From Gammaproteobacteria bacterium (GTDB lineage Bacteria > Pseudomonadota > Gammaproteobacteria > Steroidobacterales > GCA-2729495), in contig JABDLC010000011.1 of NCBI GenBank assembly GCA_013001905.1, positions 1-51,267 of the forward strand: 51,267 nucleotides of DNA, given 5' to 3'. The stretch's first letter is position 1. Every line of letters begins with the position of its first letter. Both the position numbers and the translations under genes were made by a program. The notes beneath the pieces are model-generated. The model did not search any database, had not been told where the DNA came from, and worked only from the letters and a program-made list of their open reading frames with translations. Shown piece after piece: positions 15,099 through 25,351 of the stretch.

Positions 15099-16319
15099 TT
15101 ATACGGTTGCAGGCTGCCAGGCCAGCAGTTCGGCGACACTCTGAAAGCGATGACCCGGCCGTTTGGCCATCATCTTATCGATCGCCGGCTGCCATGCACT
15201 GGCGTGCTCCGGCAACTTCGGTACCGGTTCACGCGCGTGCTGCAGAATGACGGCCATCGCTGTATTGCCGTCGTACGGCTTTTTACCCGACAGCATCTCG
15301 TACAGAATGACGCCCAGACTGTAGATATCCGAGCGCTCGTCGAGCGGTTCGCCATGCCCCTGTTCGGGGCTCATGTAATACGGCGTACCAAAGATTTCAC
15401 CCGTGCCGGTCAGCTCGGATTTCAGGTGCGCCTGTTTAGCCAGCCCGAAATCGATCAGCGCCAGACTGCCGTCCTCACGGAACAACACATTGGTCGGTTT
15501 CAGATCACGATGCAGGATGCCAACCCCATGAATGGCGCCCAGCGCTTCGCCAATCTGCCGCATGATTTTGTCAGCGTCCTGCGGGTACATCCCCTGTCGA
15601 ATCAGCCGCTTCAGACTGCCCCGGCTACAGTATTCCATCGCTATGTATGCGTGGTTATCAGCAATGCCGAGGTCGTAAATATTCACTACATTCGGATGGC
15701 TGATCCTGCCAATGGCCTCGAACTCCGCCAGAAAACGATCCAGCAGCGCTTCACCGCCGCCGAAATCCGGCACCTGACGCAGCACCTTCAGCACCACCGA
15801 ACGCCCTGACGCGGTTTCTTTAGCCAGATAAACCGACGCGATATCGCCCCCGGAGATGCACCGCTCTATTTGGTAGCCCTTCAGCCCGGGGATATCGAGG
15901 CTGTTCTCCGGCACCTTTGTCTGACTTTTTTCGCTCGCCGCATCCTGCGTCTCGAGCACGTCATTCACCAACTCAATCAGCGTGTCGTGCTTAAGCCTGC
16001 TACGGGACAGGTAATCAGCGGCACCCAGTTTCATGGCACGGACAATCGCGCGCTCTTCCCCGTCACCGACCACGATCACCGGCGGAAAACCTTTGGTTTG
16101 CCGGAACTGCGCCAGCCAGTCGAGCCCGCATTGATCCCCGAGCGGGTCACCAAGGATGACCAGATCGTTGTTGGCGCCGGAAAAATTTTCTGAAAAACGG
16201 CCGGACTCGGCGGGATCGTATTCGGTGACTTTAGCGTCACGCCAACGGGCACCGATATGGTGAGCAATCAGTGCGCGGTAGTCTTTGCTGCTCTCGATAA
16301 CGAGAACACGAATGCTCAT
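15099..16319 (-). CDS. Ser/Thr protein kinase with an N-terminal pseudo-receiver domain
   Basis: 406 residues. Residues 1-125 have the fold of a response-regulator receiver, but phospho-acceptor signals are altered: the acidic pair is ES (VLVIESSKD), and the expected Asp after the third strand is Gly56, with Asp57 next to it ([11 protein letters not shown]). Residues 149-405 are a Hanks-type kinase: modified Gly loop [12 protein letters not shown], Lys178, HRDLKPTN (270-277), DFG (290-292), and SPE in YYMSPEQ. The catalytic residues are intact. No membrane helix, so it is cytoplasmic. The start overlaps the purF stop (ATGA), meaning co-translation with purine synthesis, an unusual partner. 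Target unknown. Confidence 0.88.
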   Translation of the reverse strand: MSIRVLVIESSKDYRALIAHHIGARWRDAKVTEYDPAESGRFSENFSGANNDLVILGDPLGDQCGLDWLAQFRQTKGFPPVIVVGDGEERAIVRAMKLGAADYLSRSRLKHDTLIELVNDVLETQDAASEKSQTKVPENSLDIPGLKGYQIERCISGGDIASVYLAKETASGRSVVLKVLRQVPDFGGGEALLDRFLAEFEAIGRISHPNVVNIYDLGIADNHAYIAMEYCSRGSLKRLIRQGMYPQDADKIMRQIGEALGAIHGVGILHRDLKPTNVLFREDGSLALIDFGLAKQAHLKSELTGTGEIFGTPYYMSPEQGHGEPLDERSDIYSLGVILYEMLSGKKPYDGNTAMAVILQHAREPVPKLPEHASAWQPAIDKMMAKRPGHRFQSVAELLAWQPATV

Positions 16320-17848
16320 GCAGCACCCGCGCTGGGGCCGGCCTTACCGTCATTGACTGCACGACGGGTACGGCGCGCCTCTTCGCGGGCTTTTTTGGCT
16401 TTGTCGGAACGCATGGCCTCGAGTTCATCCAGATACTCGCGGGTGACATCGCCCGTCACGTACTCACCGGAAAAGCACGACGTATCAAACTCGGAAATAT
16501 CACCGCTGTCGTACTGTACCGCCTTAATCAAATCATCCAGATCCTGATACACAAGCCAGTCGGCGCCGATTTGCTCAGCCACTTCAACGTCAGTGCGATT
16601 GCAGGCAACCAGCTCGCTCGATGCCGCCATATCGATACCGAACACGTTCGGGTGCCGCACGGGAGGCGATGCGGAGGCAAAGTACACCTTGCGCGCGCCG
16701 GCCTCGCGGGCCATCTCGATAATCTGTTTGGATGTGGTGCCACGCACGATGGAATCGTCAACCAGCAGCACAACTTTGTCGCGAAATTCGAGATCAATCG
16801 CGTTCAGCTTGCGCTTGACCGACTTTCTGCGCTGCTCCTGCCCGGGCATGATAAAGGTGCGCCCGATGTAGCGATTCTTAATAAACCCTTCGCGGTATTT
16901 GACGCCCAGGACATGCGCGACCGACAGCGCACTGGTGCGGCTGGAATCCGGTATCGGAATAACCACGTCAATATCGTGATCAGGGCGCTCAGCAAGAATC
17001 TTTTCTGCGAGACGCTCGCCCATGCGCAGGCGTGCTTTATAGACGGAAATGCCGTCCATAATGGAATCGGGTCGCGCGAAATATACGTATTCGAATACAC
17101 AGGGCGTGTAGCCTTTTTGTTCGCCCTGACGCGTGTGCAGCGTGCCGTCTTTCTCAATATAGACAGCTTCGCCCGGCAATATGTCGCGCACGAGCTCGAA
17201 GCCGGCGACATCCAGCGCCACACTCTCGGACGCCACCATGTACTCGATAAAGCCGTCAACTTCACGCTGACCGAGAATAACGGGCCGGATGCCGTGCGGA
17301 TCGCGAAAGGCAAGCACACCCTGCCCCATAATCATGGCAATCACGGCGTAACCGCCCCGGCAGCGCTTGTGCACACCGGCCACCGCTGCAAAAACAGCAT
17401 CGGGCGTCAGCTCGCTGCTCTGATTCTGCTGCAGTTCGTGAGCAAAGACGTTCAGCAACGCCTCCGTGTCAGACCCGGTGTTCAGGTGTCGCTTGTCATT
17501 GCGGCGCAGCAGCTGCTGCAACTCGCTGGTATTTGTGAGGTTGCCGTTGTGGCCTAAGCAGATGCCATACGGTGAATTGACATAGAAGGGCTGCGCTTCA
17601 GCCGACGATGACATCCCGGCCGTGGGGTACCGAACGTGACCAATACCCATCGTGCCCGACAGTCGCAGCATGTGCTTACGCTGAAACACATCCTGCACCA
17701 GGCCGTTATCTTTACGTTGGCACAACGTGCCGTCATCATCGGTCATGATGCCGGCGGCATCCTGACCACGATGCTGCAAAACAATCAACGCGTCGTAGAT
17801 GGACTGGTTGACCGGTCGATTACTGACTATCCCTACAATCCCGCACAC
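16316..17848 (-). CDS. purF: Amidophosphoribosyltransferase
   Basis: First step of purine synthesis: glutamine plus PRPP to phosphoribosylamine. 510 residues (E. coli 505). Class II glutamine amidotransferase with Cys2 as nucleophile after Met removal ([15 protein letters not shown]), [15 protein letters not shown], and the PRPP-binding loop [18 protein letters not shown] in the C-terminal domain. Preceded by cvpA (41-nt gap), as usual in gammaproteobacteria. A kinase gene follows with 4-base overlap. The last 40 residues are Lys/Arg/Ala-rich. Confidence 0.97.
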   Translation of the reverse strand: MCGIVGIVSNRPVNQSIYDALIVLQHRGQDAAGIMTDDDGTLCQRKDNGLVQDVFQRKHMLRLSGTMGIGHVRYPTAGMSSSAEAQPFYVNSPYGICLGHNGNLTNTSELQQLLRRNDKRHLNTGSDTEALLNVFAHELQQNQSSELTPDAVFAAVAGVHKRCRGGYAVIAMIMGQGVLAFRDPHGIRPVILGQREVDGFIEYMVASESVALDVAGFELVRDILPGEAVYIEKDGTLHTRQGEQKGYTPCVFEYVYFARPDSIMDGISVYKARLRMGERLAEKILAERPDHDIDVVIPIPDSSRTSALSVAHVLGVKYREGFIKNRYIGRTFIMPGQEQRRKSVKRKLNAIDLEFRDKVVLLVDDSIVRGTTSKQIIEMAREAGARKVYFASASPPVRHPNVFGIDMAASSELVACNRTDVEVAEQIGADWLVYQDLDDLIKAVQYDSGDISEFDTSCFSGEYVTGDVTREYLDELEAMRSDKAKKAREEARRTRRAVNDGKAGPSAGAA

Positions 17849-17889
17849 TGCGCATTCAACCCATAAACGAGCGAGACAATGGCTGCCGC

Positions 17890-18432
17890 CTACCCGGCGA
17901 CTTCCTCCGGTGCTGCCTCGTCTTCCAGATCGTCGAGAAAATCGAGACCGTCTTCAGCAGCGTGGCGAATCATATCAGTTACCGGCTCAAAATAAGGAAT
18001 CAATACCGACTGTGGCCACCATTCTGTCTCATCAAAATCCGCGGACTGCATGATGGCCAGCAACAGCCCTGCGAGCACCACTCCGCGACCAAAGCCGAAT
18101 ACCATGCCAATGGCCCTGTCGGTTCCGGTCAGCCCGGTTGTCTCCAGCACAAAATGAAAAAAGGCACCGAGCAACCCGCCGGCAATCAGCACCGCAATAA
18201 CTGTCAGAGCGCGGGCAGCCCACAAGCGCATCGCGGTGGGCGTAATAAGCGACTCAAGCAGACCGGCAACCTGCGGGCCGAATTTCCAGGCAGCCCAGAT
18301 CGCGACCACCCAGGTGCCGAGCGACATCGCTTCTTTAAAGAAACCGCGGAAAAGGCTGATCAGTGTCGAGAAGCCCAGGATTGCAATGAGCAGATAATCG
18401 AACAGAACCAGCTGCGCTGCTTCCTCTACCAC
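17890..18432 (-). CDS. cvpA: CvpA family membrane protein
   Basis: Inner-membrane protein of 180 residues with four hydrophobic helices ([56 protein letters not shown], and a helix with [16 protein letters not shown]). CvpA was named for colicin V production and is linked to envelope and bile tolerance; molecular role unclear. Placed as usual between dedD (2-nt gap) and purF. The acidic tail ([18 protein letters not shown]) is common in the family. Confidence 0.92.
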   Translation of the reverse strand: MVEEAAQLVLFDYLLIAILGFSTLISLFRGFFKEAMSLGTWVVAIWAAWKFGPQVAGLLESLITPTAMRLWAARALTVIAVLIAGGLLGAFFHFVLETTGLTGTDRAIGMVFGFGRGVVLAGLLLAIMQSADFDETEWWPQSVLIPYFEPVTDMIRHAAEDGLDFLDDLEDEAAPEEVAG

Positions 18433-18434
18433 GC

Positions 18435-18998
18435 TTATCCCCGTTGGTCGCCCGGAAGAAAAACGATGATGCCCTGATAGCCCTTATCCGCTAAACGACC
18501 CGCAAGATCGCTGGCGGAGTCGCGGCTCTCCTCCGGGCCACTGTAAACCCGGTAGATCGTGCCCGAGGATGCCCTGCCGCGAATAACGGCAACATCAAAA
18601 CCCGCGCTGCCAATTTCGGTCGCATAACGATCGGCATTCTGTTGTTCAGCGAATGCATTGACCTGAACGTAGTAGCCTTCAGGCGGCGCTGCGCCGCGTT
18701 TCGCGACCGGTTTTTGCGGTGCTTTTGCGGTGGAGCGGCTACCCGATTTACCGGCGGCAGGTTTGGTTGCAACGGCCGCCTCAACGACGGTCTGCTCTAC
18801 TTTCGGCGGAGGCGCTGTGACCGGCGCGTTGAGCACGATCACTTCGGTTTTGCGTTCAACACGGGCATCGGCAGATGCCGCGTACAGGTCGCCCTGTTCG
18901 CTTTCAACCCGTCCGTCCAGTAATGCAGGTGCAAGGAGAACCAGTAGTACCACCAATACCACTGCGCCCACCATGCGCTCCAACAGTGCCCGTTCCAT
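18435..18998 (-). CDS. dedD: SPOR-domain cell-division protein, DedD-like
   Basis: 187 residues: a short cytoplasmic start (MERALLERMVGA), one membrane helix (VVLVVLLVLLAPALL), a Lys/Ala/Pro-rich periplasmic linker, and a C-terminal SPOR domain (YYVQVNAFAEQQNADRYATEI to KGYQGIIVFLPG) that binds denuded septal peptidoglycan. DedD helps constriction with FtsN. ATG 18998 follows AGAGGT; the open frame to 19040 runs into folC and was not used. Position folC-dedD-cvpA is the standard order. Confidence 0.92.
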   Translation of the reverse strand: MERALLERMVGAVVLVVLLVLLAPALLDGRVESEQGDLYAASADARVERKTEVIVLNAPVTAPPPKVEQTVVEAAVATKPAAGKSGSRSTAKAPQKPVAKRGAAPPEGYYVQVNAFAEQQNADRYATEIGSAGFDVAVIRGRASSGTIYRVYSGPEESRDSASDLAGRLADKGYQGIIVFLPGDQRG

Positions 18999-19006
18999 GG
19001 CGACCT

Positions 19007-20284
19007 CTATCCCGTATCCGCAGAGTATAGACCAAGCCAATCCAAAGCGGGCCCCACCACGCTGAACGACCCGCAGACAAGGATATTACCGCCAGCCGGC
19101 GTCCCGTCGCGAGCCGCCTCCAACGCTGCGGCCACGCCCGGAAACCGCCGGGGCGCCGGGTGCAATTCAAGCAGTTCCGCCAATTCCGCCGCGCTTGCGC
19201 CACGCGGGCCGTCGGTCGGGCATAGCAACCAGCGCTGCGGGGTCACCCCCAGCGCGGCCACAAAATCCGCGGCTTTCTTGTCTTTGAGCATGCCGAGTAC
19301 CACCGTTTCCGGCGGATGCTCACGCAGCGCATCGGCGAGCTCCGCGCCGGCCTGCGGGTTGTGCGCCACATCCAGCAACCAGCAATGCGCATCGTCATGG
19401 CGTTGCATCCGCCCCGGCGGTAACACCGCGGCGAGCAGATCCGGCTCTGCTCTCAACACATCAAGTAACGCAGGGTCACAGGCCTCGACAGCCGCCAGCG
19501 CCAGCGCCTGATTGCGCAGCTGCGCGGCACCGCCGGGCGGTATTGCCAGGCCCTCTATCCGCTCATCATGTCCCTGCCAGCTCCAGCTGTAATCTGCCCG
19601 CGTCAGCGAGTAGTCGACAGACAGCACACGTAGCTGCGCGTCCAGATCGGCCGCATGCGCCTGCACCGATTCCGGCACGTCCGTGTCGCCGTAAAATGCC
19701 GGCTTGCCCCGTCGCAGGATGCCGGCTTTTTCCCGGGCAATAGTCTCAATGTCATCCCCCAGCCAGGCCTGATGATCGAGATCGACAGTCGTTATCAGTG
19801 CGACATCAGCGTCGACAATGTTGACCGCATCAAGCCTCCCGCCAAGCCCGACTTCCAGCACCCATGCATCACAATGCGCTTCAGAGAAGCAGCAGAAGGC
19901 GGCGAGCGTGCCGAACTCGAAATAGGTCAGAGGAATATCGCCGCGCACGGCCTCAATGCGCTCGAACGCACTGACAATCGCTGCGTCAGAGGCCGGCCGC
20001 CCGGCGATGGCTATGCGCTCGTTGTAGCGCACCAGATGCGGCGAGGTATAAACGCCGGTGCGGAGCTCATTCGCAGCCAGCACAGCGCTTACCGCCGCGA
20101 CTGTGGACCCTTTGCCGTTGGTGCCGGCGACGGTCAGTACCCGGCCCTCCGGCGGCTGAATGTGGAGCCGCTCCCAGACCTGACGGACCCGGTCGAGACC
20201 GAGATCAATCTCGGCGGGGTTCAGCGATTCCTGCCAGGCGAGCCAGTCGAGCAGCGAAGCGCCGGTCGCGGCCGGGTGTTGCAT
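19007..20284 (-). CDS. folC: Bifunctional folylpolyglutamate / dihydrofolate synthase
   Basis: Makes dihydrofolate from dihydropteroate and extends folate polyglutamate tails. 425 residues (E. coli 422). Mur-ligase-type P-loop VLTVAGTNGKGSTVAAV (about 46-62), LVRYNERIAI with a substrate residue, EVGLGGRLDAVN, and the C-terminal LLDVAHNPQAG. The start shares one base with the accD stop (TGATG), a typical coupling. dedD follows after 8 nt. Confidence 0.96.
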   Translation of the reverse strand: MQHPAATGASLLDWLAWQESLNPAEIDLGLDRVRQVWERLHIQPPEGRVLTVAGTNGKGSTVAAVSAVLAANELRTGVYTSPHLVRYNERIAIAGRPASDAAIVSAFERIEAVRGDIPLTYFEFGTLAAFCCFSEAHCDAWVLEVGLGGRLDAVNIVDADVALITTVDLDHQAWLGDDIETIAREKAGILRRGKPAFYGDTDVPESVQAHAADLDAQLRVLSVDYSLTRADYSWSWQGHDERIEGLAIPPGGAAQLRNQALALAAVEACDPALLDVLRAEPDLLAAVLPPGRMQRHDDAHCWLLDVAHNPQAGAELADALREHPPETVVLGMLKDKKAADFVAALGVTPQRWLLCPTDGPRGASAAELAELLELHPAPRRFPGVAAALEAARDGTPAGGNILVCGSFSVVGPALDWLGLYSADTG

Positions 20285-21150
20285 CAGCCTTCGGCGACGG
20301 CCGGTAATTTCTGCAGTTTGGCGAGCAGATTCGCCAGTTCGTCACGCAGTTGCCGGCGGTCGATGATCATATCGAGCGCGCCGTGTTCAAGCAGAAACTC
20401 ACTGCGCTGAAAACCGTCCGGCAGTGTTTCGCCCACCGTTTGCTCGATAACTCGCGGGCCGGCGAAACCGATCAGCGCGCCGGGCTCACCGATATTGACG
20501 TCGCCCAGCATCGCCAGACTCGCCGAGACACCGCCGGTCGTGGGGTCAGTCATTACTGATATGTAGGGAACGCCCGCTTCCGCCAGCTCCGTTAACGCCG
20601 CGCTGGTTTTCGCCATCTGCAGCAACGAAAACAATGCTTCCTGCATCCGGGCGCCACCACTGGCAGAAAAGTTAATTAACGGAATCTTGTTTTCTTTCGC
20701 ATAGCGGGCCGCACGCGCGAATTTTTCGCCGACTACAGAGCCCATCGAACCGCCCATAAAACCGAACTCAAATACACTCACGACGACCGGCAGGCCTTTC
20801 AGCTTGCCGCTCATGACAATCAGTGCGTCATTTTCGCCACTGCTTTTTTGCGCGGCCACGATACGGTCGCGATATTTCTTGCTGTCTTTAAATTTCAGCG
20901 GGTCATCAGGCTTCATATGCTCCGCGATTTCCCGGCCGCTGTCAGGGTCAAGAAAAATCCGCAGTCGTTCGCGCGCCGACACCCGCATATGGTGATTGCA
21001 TTTAGGGCACACCATCAGATTGCGCTCCAGCTCTGCGCGATACAGCTGCGCACCACACGAAGCGCACTTCATCCAGATGCCTTCAGGAACGGATTTTTTC
21101 TTGCGGTCCGTGGTGATCCGCGACGGAATGATTTTTTCGAACCAGCTCAT
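20284..21150 (-). CDS. accD: Acetyl-CoA carboxylase carboxyltransferase subunit beta
   Basis: With AccA, transfers the carboxyl group from biotin to acetyl-CoA to start fatty acid synthesis. 288 residues, normal. The N-terminal zinc ribbon has four Cys (CASC and CPKC, about residues 29-51). The carboxyltransferase core includes [24 protein letters not shown] and [20 protein letters not shown]. It follows truA directly (8-nt gap); in pseudomonads trpF usually sits between them, but there is no room for it here. Confidence 0.97.
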   Translation of the reverse strand: MSWFEKIIPSRITTDRKKKSVPEGIWMKCASCGAQLYRAELERNLMVCPKCNHHMRVSARERLRIFLDPDSGREIAEHMKPDDPLKFKDSKKYRDRIVAAQKSSGENDALIVMSGKLKGLPVVVSVFEFGFMGGSMGSVVGEKFARAARYAKENKIPLINFSASGGARMQEALFSLLQMAKTSAALTELAEAGVPYISVMTDPTTGGVSASLAMLGDVNIGEPGALIGFAGPRVIEQTVGETLPDGFQRSEFLLEHGALDMIIDRRQLRDELANLLAKLQKLPAVAEG

Positions 21151-21158
21151 AGTGAGGA

Positions 21159-21941
21159 TTATAGTTGAGGCAGAGCAAAATCGGGATAGCCAACTTTGGT
21201 CAAGGTTAGCCCTGCCGCCGGCGCGGTTATTCCCGACACTTTTCGGTCGCGAGCTGCGAGCACACCGGCCAGCCAGTCAAGCGTCTCCTCACCACAACCG
21301 ACTTTCATCAGCGAACCGACCAGATTGCGCACCATGTGCTGCAGAAAGGCGTTGGCGGTGCAGTCGGTGTACACATGATCGCCGTCCCGCCACACTTTGA
21401 GCTCCGAGATGGTTCTGACAGGGCTGTTGGCCTGGCAGGCTGCGGCACGAAAACTGGAAAAATCATGCTCCCCAACCAGCAAGCCGGCCGCTTCCTGCAT
21501 CTGCTGATCGTCCAGCGGCTTCCTGACCCACCAGCTTCGATGGCGCTCAAGCGCAGAGCGCACCGGCCGGTTAAGAATCACGTAGCGGTACGAGCGCGAG
21601 CGGGCTGAGAAGCGCGCATGAAAGTCGTCGGGTACGTGGCGGGCCCAACAAACATTGATATCGGCCGGCAGATTGCTGTTGATGCCCAGCAACCAGGAAC
21701 GATCAGATCGTTCTGCGCGAGTATCGAAATGGGCAACCTGCCCGGCGGCGTGGACTCCGGTATCGGTGCGACCGGCCCCCACGCACTCAACCCCCTCGTC
21801 CGCGACCACGGAGATTGCGTCGTTCAGAGATTGCTGAATACTGGGCGCGTGCGGCTGCATCTGCCAGCCGTTGTAGGACGTGCCGTCGTACTCGATTCCT
21901 ATAGCCAGCCGTCTGCAGTCAGCTGCAGCCGATTCGCTCAA
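21159..21941 (-). CDS. truA: tRNA pseudouridine(38-40) synthase
   Basis: Modifies uridines 38-40 in the anticodon arm of many tRNAs. 260 residues. The catalytic Asp is in [20 protein letters not shown] (about residue 60). [19 protein letters not shown] at the start and [12 protein letters not shown] are family signatures. ATG overlaps the fimV stop as ATGA, so the large fimV reading frame feeds translation of truA. Confidence 0.97.
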   Translation of the reverse strand: MSESAAADCRRLAIGIEYDGTSYNGWQMQPHAPSIQQSLNDAISVVADEGVECVGAGRTDTGVHAAGQVAHFDTRAERSDRSWLLGINSNLPADINVCWARHVPDDFHARFSARSRSYRYVILNRPVRSALERHRSWWVRKPLDDQQMQEAAGLLVGEHDFSSFRAAACQANSPVRTISELKVWRDGDHVYTDCTANAFLQHMVRNLVGSLMKVGCGEETLDWLAGVLAARDRKVSGITAPAAGLTLTKVGYPDFALPQL

Positions 21942-24900
21942 TCGCCAAGCTCTTCCAGTAACTGCCGGGCTTCCTGCTGCTGCTCTTCGCCGCCCTCATC
22001 CAACACTTCGGTGAGTATGCTGCGAGCCCCGTCAGGATCACCCATATCAATGTAGGCGCGGGCCAGATCCAGCTTGGTGCCGACCTCGGTCATGGTTGCG
22101 TCTTCGGGCAGCGATGCCTGCTGGATCGCGGTGGCAACGTCATCTTCGGCATCGGCCTCCATGCCCAGATCAAAGTCGACGTCTCCGGAATCACTGATCG
22201 CCGGCTGCTCAGCCGTTTCACCGAGTTCGACTTCCGCCGGATCGATCTGCGGCTGCTCGACGGTGTCGCTCGCGGCCTCAGCCTGCTGCGCCTCCAGTTC
22301 AGCCTCGATCTCAGCTTCAAGATCACCGGGATTGCTCACCAGCGTCTCATCATCTTCGCCTACGACATCTTCCCTCATGATGTCGTCCGGATTGGCGAGC
22401 AATGTCTCATCGTCGTCGCCGACCAAACGGGTCTCGGTATCTCCGTCTTCAGGCTCATCACCGAGCCCGGACAAATCAACGTCAAGATCATCGGAACCGC
22501 CGAGGTCCAGATCAATATCACCATCGTCGAAACTGTCTGCATCCAGCGCCGGCATCTCGGCTGTGCCGCCGCCGTCCGCCGCGGATTCCAGCGTTGGCGA
22601 CTCCAGCGTCGATTCGCTCATGTCGCTTTCGATGGTAGGGGTTTCCATCGTTGCCGCATCGTCGTCGAGCAGCTCGCCGTCCAGATCGATGTCGACGTCC
22701 AGTTCGTCATCACCGCCCGTGTCGTCGCCATGAGCGACCGCCGGCGATTCGATGGTGGGTGTCTCAAGCGTATCCTCAGCTTCGCCCGACATATCAGCTT
22801 CGACCGTCGGCGACTCCATGGTCGTCGCACTGTCATCAGAGTCATCGCCGAGATCATCGCCGCTCAGGTCCAGCGCGAGGTCCTCGTCACTGCTATCTCC
22901 ACTGCCAAGATCAATATCGAGATCGCCGTCATCGTCGGCTGCTTCAGCTGATTCAGCCTCGCCGTCGTCACTGCTGAGGTCTTTGAAAATATCCTCGTCG
23001 AGCGCCTCGACGTCATCGCCCGGCTTGCCCAGTGTGAAATCGACTTCAGCATCGCCGGCGGCCTCATCCATCTCGGTAAACTCGAAATCCATCGAGTCAG
23101 CAGTCGGCGCGGCCGCATCGCTGCCGCTGAAGAGCGCATCGTCAGGGCACAACTGCTTGCCGAGGATCACGACTTTGTTCCATTCAGAATCGGATTCGTC
23201 TTCGATGCCGTCGCGCAGGGCACGCGCATGCGTCAGGAAGCCTTCACGGTTTTCCCACACAAAGAAAACTTCGATCAGTTTGGTCCGGTAGTCCAGGTTA
23301 TCGGGCTCATTGGCGAGCGAGCGCTCGAGCAAATCTGCCGCCTGATCATAGAGGCCATAGGCCATGTGGAAATCGGCCTCCGCGATCGGGTCCGCCTGAT
23401 CCAGATCGACGAGACCGCCGGTGCTGATCGTTCTTTCGAGCGGTGTCTCGACGTCACCTTCATCAGGCAACTGCAGTTCCGATGTCTTGTCGGCATCCGC
23501 AACGAGATCCGCGTCTATATCATCACTCGACGCTTCAAAAGCGGTTGTGCTGTCGGCAGTCCCGGGGCTGTGCTCCGATTCTTCGACAACGATGGCTGAA
23601 TCCCGGGACGGCAGGGACTCGAGATCCCGCATGGTCTCTTCATGGTCTGCATCGACCGCTTGCTGCTCCCAGCTGCCTGAACCATCCGCATCGAGCAGAC
23701 CATCGTCTTCGTCGTCATCCCTGCGACGGCGGGCAAAGAACAGCGCCAGCAGAACCACGATCGCAGCGCTCAGCCAGAACCAGATGTTGCTCAGCAGAGA
23801 GGTTGATTCGCCCGCTGACTCGTCGGCACTAACCACCGTTGCGCTGTCTTCGACAGCTTCATCGGCAGCAGCATCGGCGGCTTCGTCCGCTGCAGCAGCC
23901 TCACCCGTCGCTTCGTCGCCGGCATCTTCCGCCGCATCATCAGCGAACGGCGTTGCCTCGGCGGTGTCTTGTGCGAGCTCATCTGCGGCAGATTCGTCTG
24001 CGCCTTCCGGCAACGGCAGGTCATCTTCGACAGCGACCTCGTCAAGAATCCCGTCAGCCTCAGCACCATCGCGCGCAGCTTCCAGCGCCGCGAGACGCCG
24101 CTGCATAGCGGCCAGCTCTGCGTCACGCGCTTCGAGCAAACGCTGGCTCTCCGACAACTCACCTTCGAGCTGATCAATGCGACTCCGCAGTTGACCCGAC
24201 TCGGCATCGCGCGCCGCCGCGTCAAGTCCCGCAGCCTGGTCGGCAGACGACGCGCCCGCCGAACTCGATGAGTCTTCAGCCGTATCTGTCGCCGGCGGTA
24301 CCAGCGTCAGTTGCGCCGGCTCTGCGGCTGTCGCAGCTGCAGTCGAGGCGCTGGCGGAACTGCCGCGGGAACCCGTGAGTGCAGCATTCTGTTCGCGAAC
24401 CTGAGCAGTGGCTTCAGCCGGGCTCAGTGCTGTAAGTTCAGGCGAATCCGGTATGCGCAGTATCGCGCCGGCTTTCAAGCGGTTGATGTTGCCGAGGAAC
24501 GCTTCGGGATTGGCGCGGTACAGCGCGAGCATGGTCTGATTAACGGTCACGTCGCTATTGGCGCGAACGCGGTCAGCGATTCCCCACAATGTGTCTCTGC
24601 GCTGCACGGAATAACTGGTACCTGACAGGCTCGCGACCGGCGCTTCAGCAACCACCGGTTGCGGCGCCGGCTCAGCGACCGGACGCGATGGCGCCGGCGC
24701 AGGTGCGGGTTCAGGAGTCGGCACAGGTGTTGGCTGTTGCACGACGGGCTGCTGGGGCGCAGGTGAAGGTGCAGGCGGTGCCGGACTGCGCGTGACCACG
24801 CCTGCCGATTCAGAGCTCACCACAGATTGCGCGGGTGCCGTTTCTGCGGGCGTTACGGTCGCCTGCACGGGCGCAGGTTCAAACAACGGCGGATCCAGTA

Positions 24901-25270
24901 AGACGGTGTACTCGCGCAGCAGCCGCCCGGACGACCATTTGATGTCTAGCAATAAGGTAACGAAGGGTTCCGCGACCGGACGCGCGCTGGTGATACTGAC
25001 AACGGGAACGCCGTCCGCGGTGTTCACCGCAAACTCGAAGTCCTGCATCCAGACAGGCAGATCTAAGCCATAACGCTCAAAGGTATCTGCTGAAGCAAGA
25101 CCGACCTGCAAACTCTTGAGGTCATCTTGCTCGTATGACTCGAAAGGAATCTCCGCAGAGAACGGCTGATTAAGCGCCGACTCCAACTCGATATCCCCTA
25201 ACCCGAGTGCAAAAGCAGTTAATGGAGCGAAACCCAAAAAGCACAGGACAACCACAAAACGACGCATCAC
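21938..25270 (-). CDS. fimV: FimV, polar hub / peptidoglycan-binding protein (LysM, membrane helix, acidic cytoplasmic part, TPR)
   Basis: Large inner-membrane protein of 1110 residues that in pseudomonads organises the cell pole and type IV pili. Layout: signal peptide 1-21; FimV N-terminal domain 22-130 (LGLGDIELESALNQPFSAEIP); Pro-rich linker 132-212; LysM 219-273; coiled coil about 354-402; Ala/Asp/Glu-rich stretch; membrane helix 495-513 (WFWLSAAIVVLLALFFARRRR); TPR-like region 632-690; a long acidic segment; C-terminal TPR motif 1062-1110. The acidic segment has four copies of T-[ML]-E-[ST]-P-T-[VIL]-E (817-824, 834-841, 874-881, 888-895) and two of DDETL-x2-NP. asd upstream and truA downstream match the classic order. 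Confidence 0.93.
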   Translation of the reverse strand: MMRRFVVVLCFLGFAPLTAFALGLGDIELESALNQPFSAEIPFESYEQDDLKSLQVGLASADTFERYGLDLPVWMQDFEFAVNTADGVPVVSITSARPVAEPFVTLLLDIKWSSGRLLREYTVLLDPPLFEPAPVQATVTPAETAPAQSVVSSESAGVVTRSPAPPAPSPAPQQPVVQQPTPVPTPEPAPAPAPSRPVAEPAPQPVVAEAPVASLSGTSYSVQRRDTLWGIADRVRANSDVTVNQTMLALYRANPEAFLGNINRLKAGAILRIPDSPELTALSPAEATAQVREQNAALTGSRGSSASASTAAATAAEPAQLTLVPPATDTAEDSSSSAGASSADQAAGLDAAARDAESGQLRSRIDQLEGELSESQRLLEARDAELAAMQRRLAALEAARDGAEADGILDEVAVEDDLPLPEGADESAADELAQDTAEATPFADDAAEDAGDEATGEAAAADEAADAAADEAVEDSATVVSADESAGESTSLLSNIWFWLSAAIVVLLALFFARRRRDDDEDDGLLDADGSGSWEQQAVDADHEETMRDLESLPSRDSAIVVEESEHSPGTADSTTAFEASSDDIDADLVADADKTSELQLPDEGDVETPLERTISTGGLVDLDQADPIAEADFHMAYGLYDQAADLLERSLANEPDNLDYRTKLIEVFFVWENREGFLTHARALRDGIEDESDSEWNKVVILGKQLCPDDALFSGSDAAAPTADSMDFEFTEMDEAAGDAEVDFTLGKPGDDVEALDEDIFKDLSSDDGEAESAEAADDDGDLDIDLGSGDSSDEDLALDLSGDDLGDDSDDSATTMESPTVEADMSGEAEDTLETPTIESPAVAHGDDTGGDDELDVDIDLDGELLDDDAATMETPTIESDMSESTLESPTLESAADGGGTAEMPALDADSFDDGDIDLDLGGSDDLDVDLSGLGDEPEDGDTETRLVGDDDETLLANPDDIMREDVVGEDDETLVSNPGDLEAEIEAELEAQQAEAASDTVEQPQIDPAEVELGETAEQPAISDSGDVDFDLGMEADAEDDVATAIQQASLPEDATMTEVGTKLDLARAYIDMGDPDGARSILTEVLDEGGEEQQQEARQLLEELGD

Positions 25271-25351
25271 AAATCCCCGGACTTGCGTTTCTTCGCTAAA
25301 TTACACGACAAGACTATGTTAAAACCCGCACAACAACGCGCTAACTATAGC

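Noticed and set aside
15099-15120. A terminator between lpxH and the kinase gene
   Set aside because: The 7-base gap and nearby coding ends show no stem followed by a T-run on either strand.
22074-24173. Long Ser/Ala-rich ORFs on the plus strand opposite fimV
   Set aside because: They are the mirror of the Asp/Glu/Ala-rich fimV coding sequence. Low-complexity coding DNA leaves other frames open; no starts or domains support them.
21938-25270. CRISPR-like or mobile repeats in fimV
   Set aside because: The repeated units are in frame and encode acidic peptide motifs with varied codons; there are no spacers.
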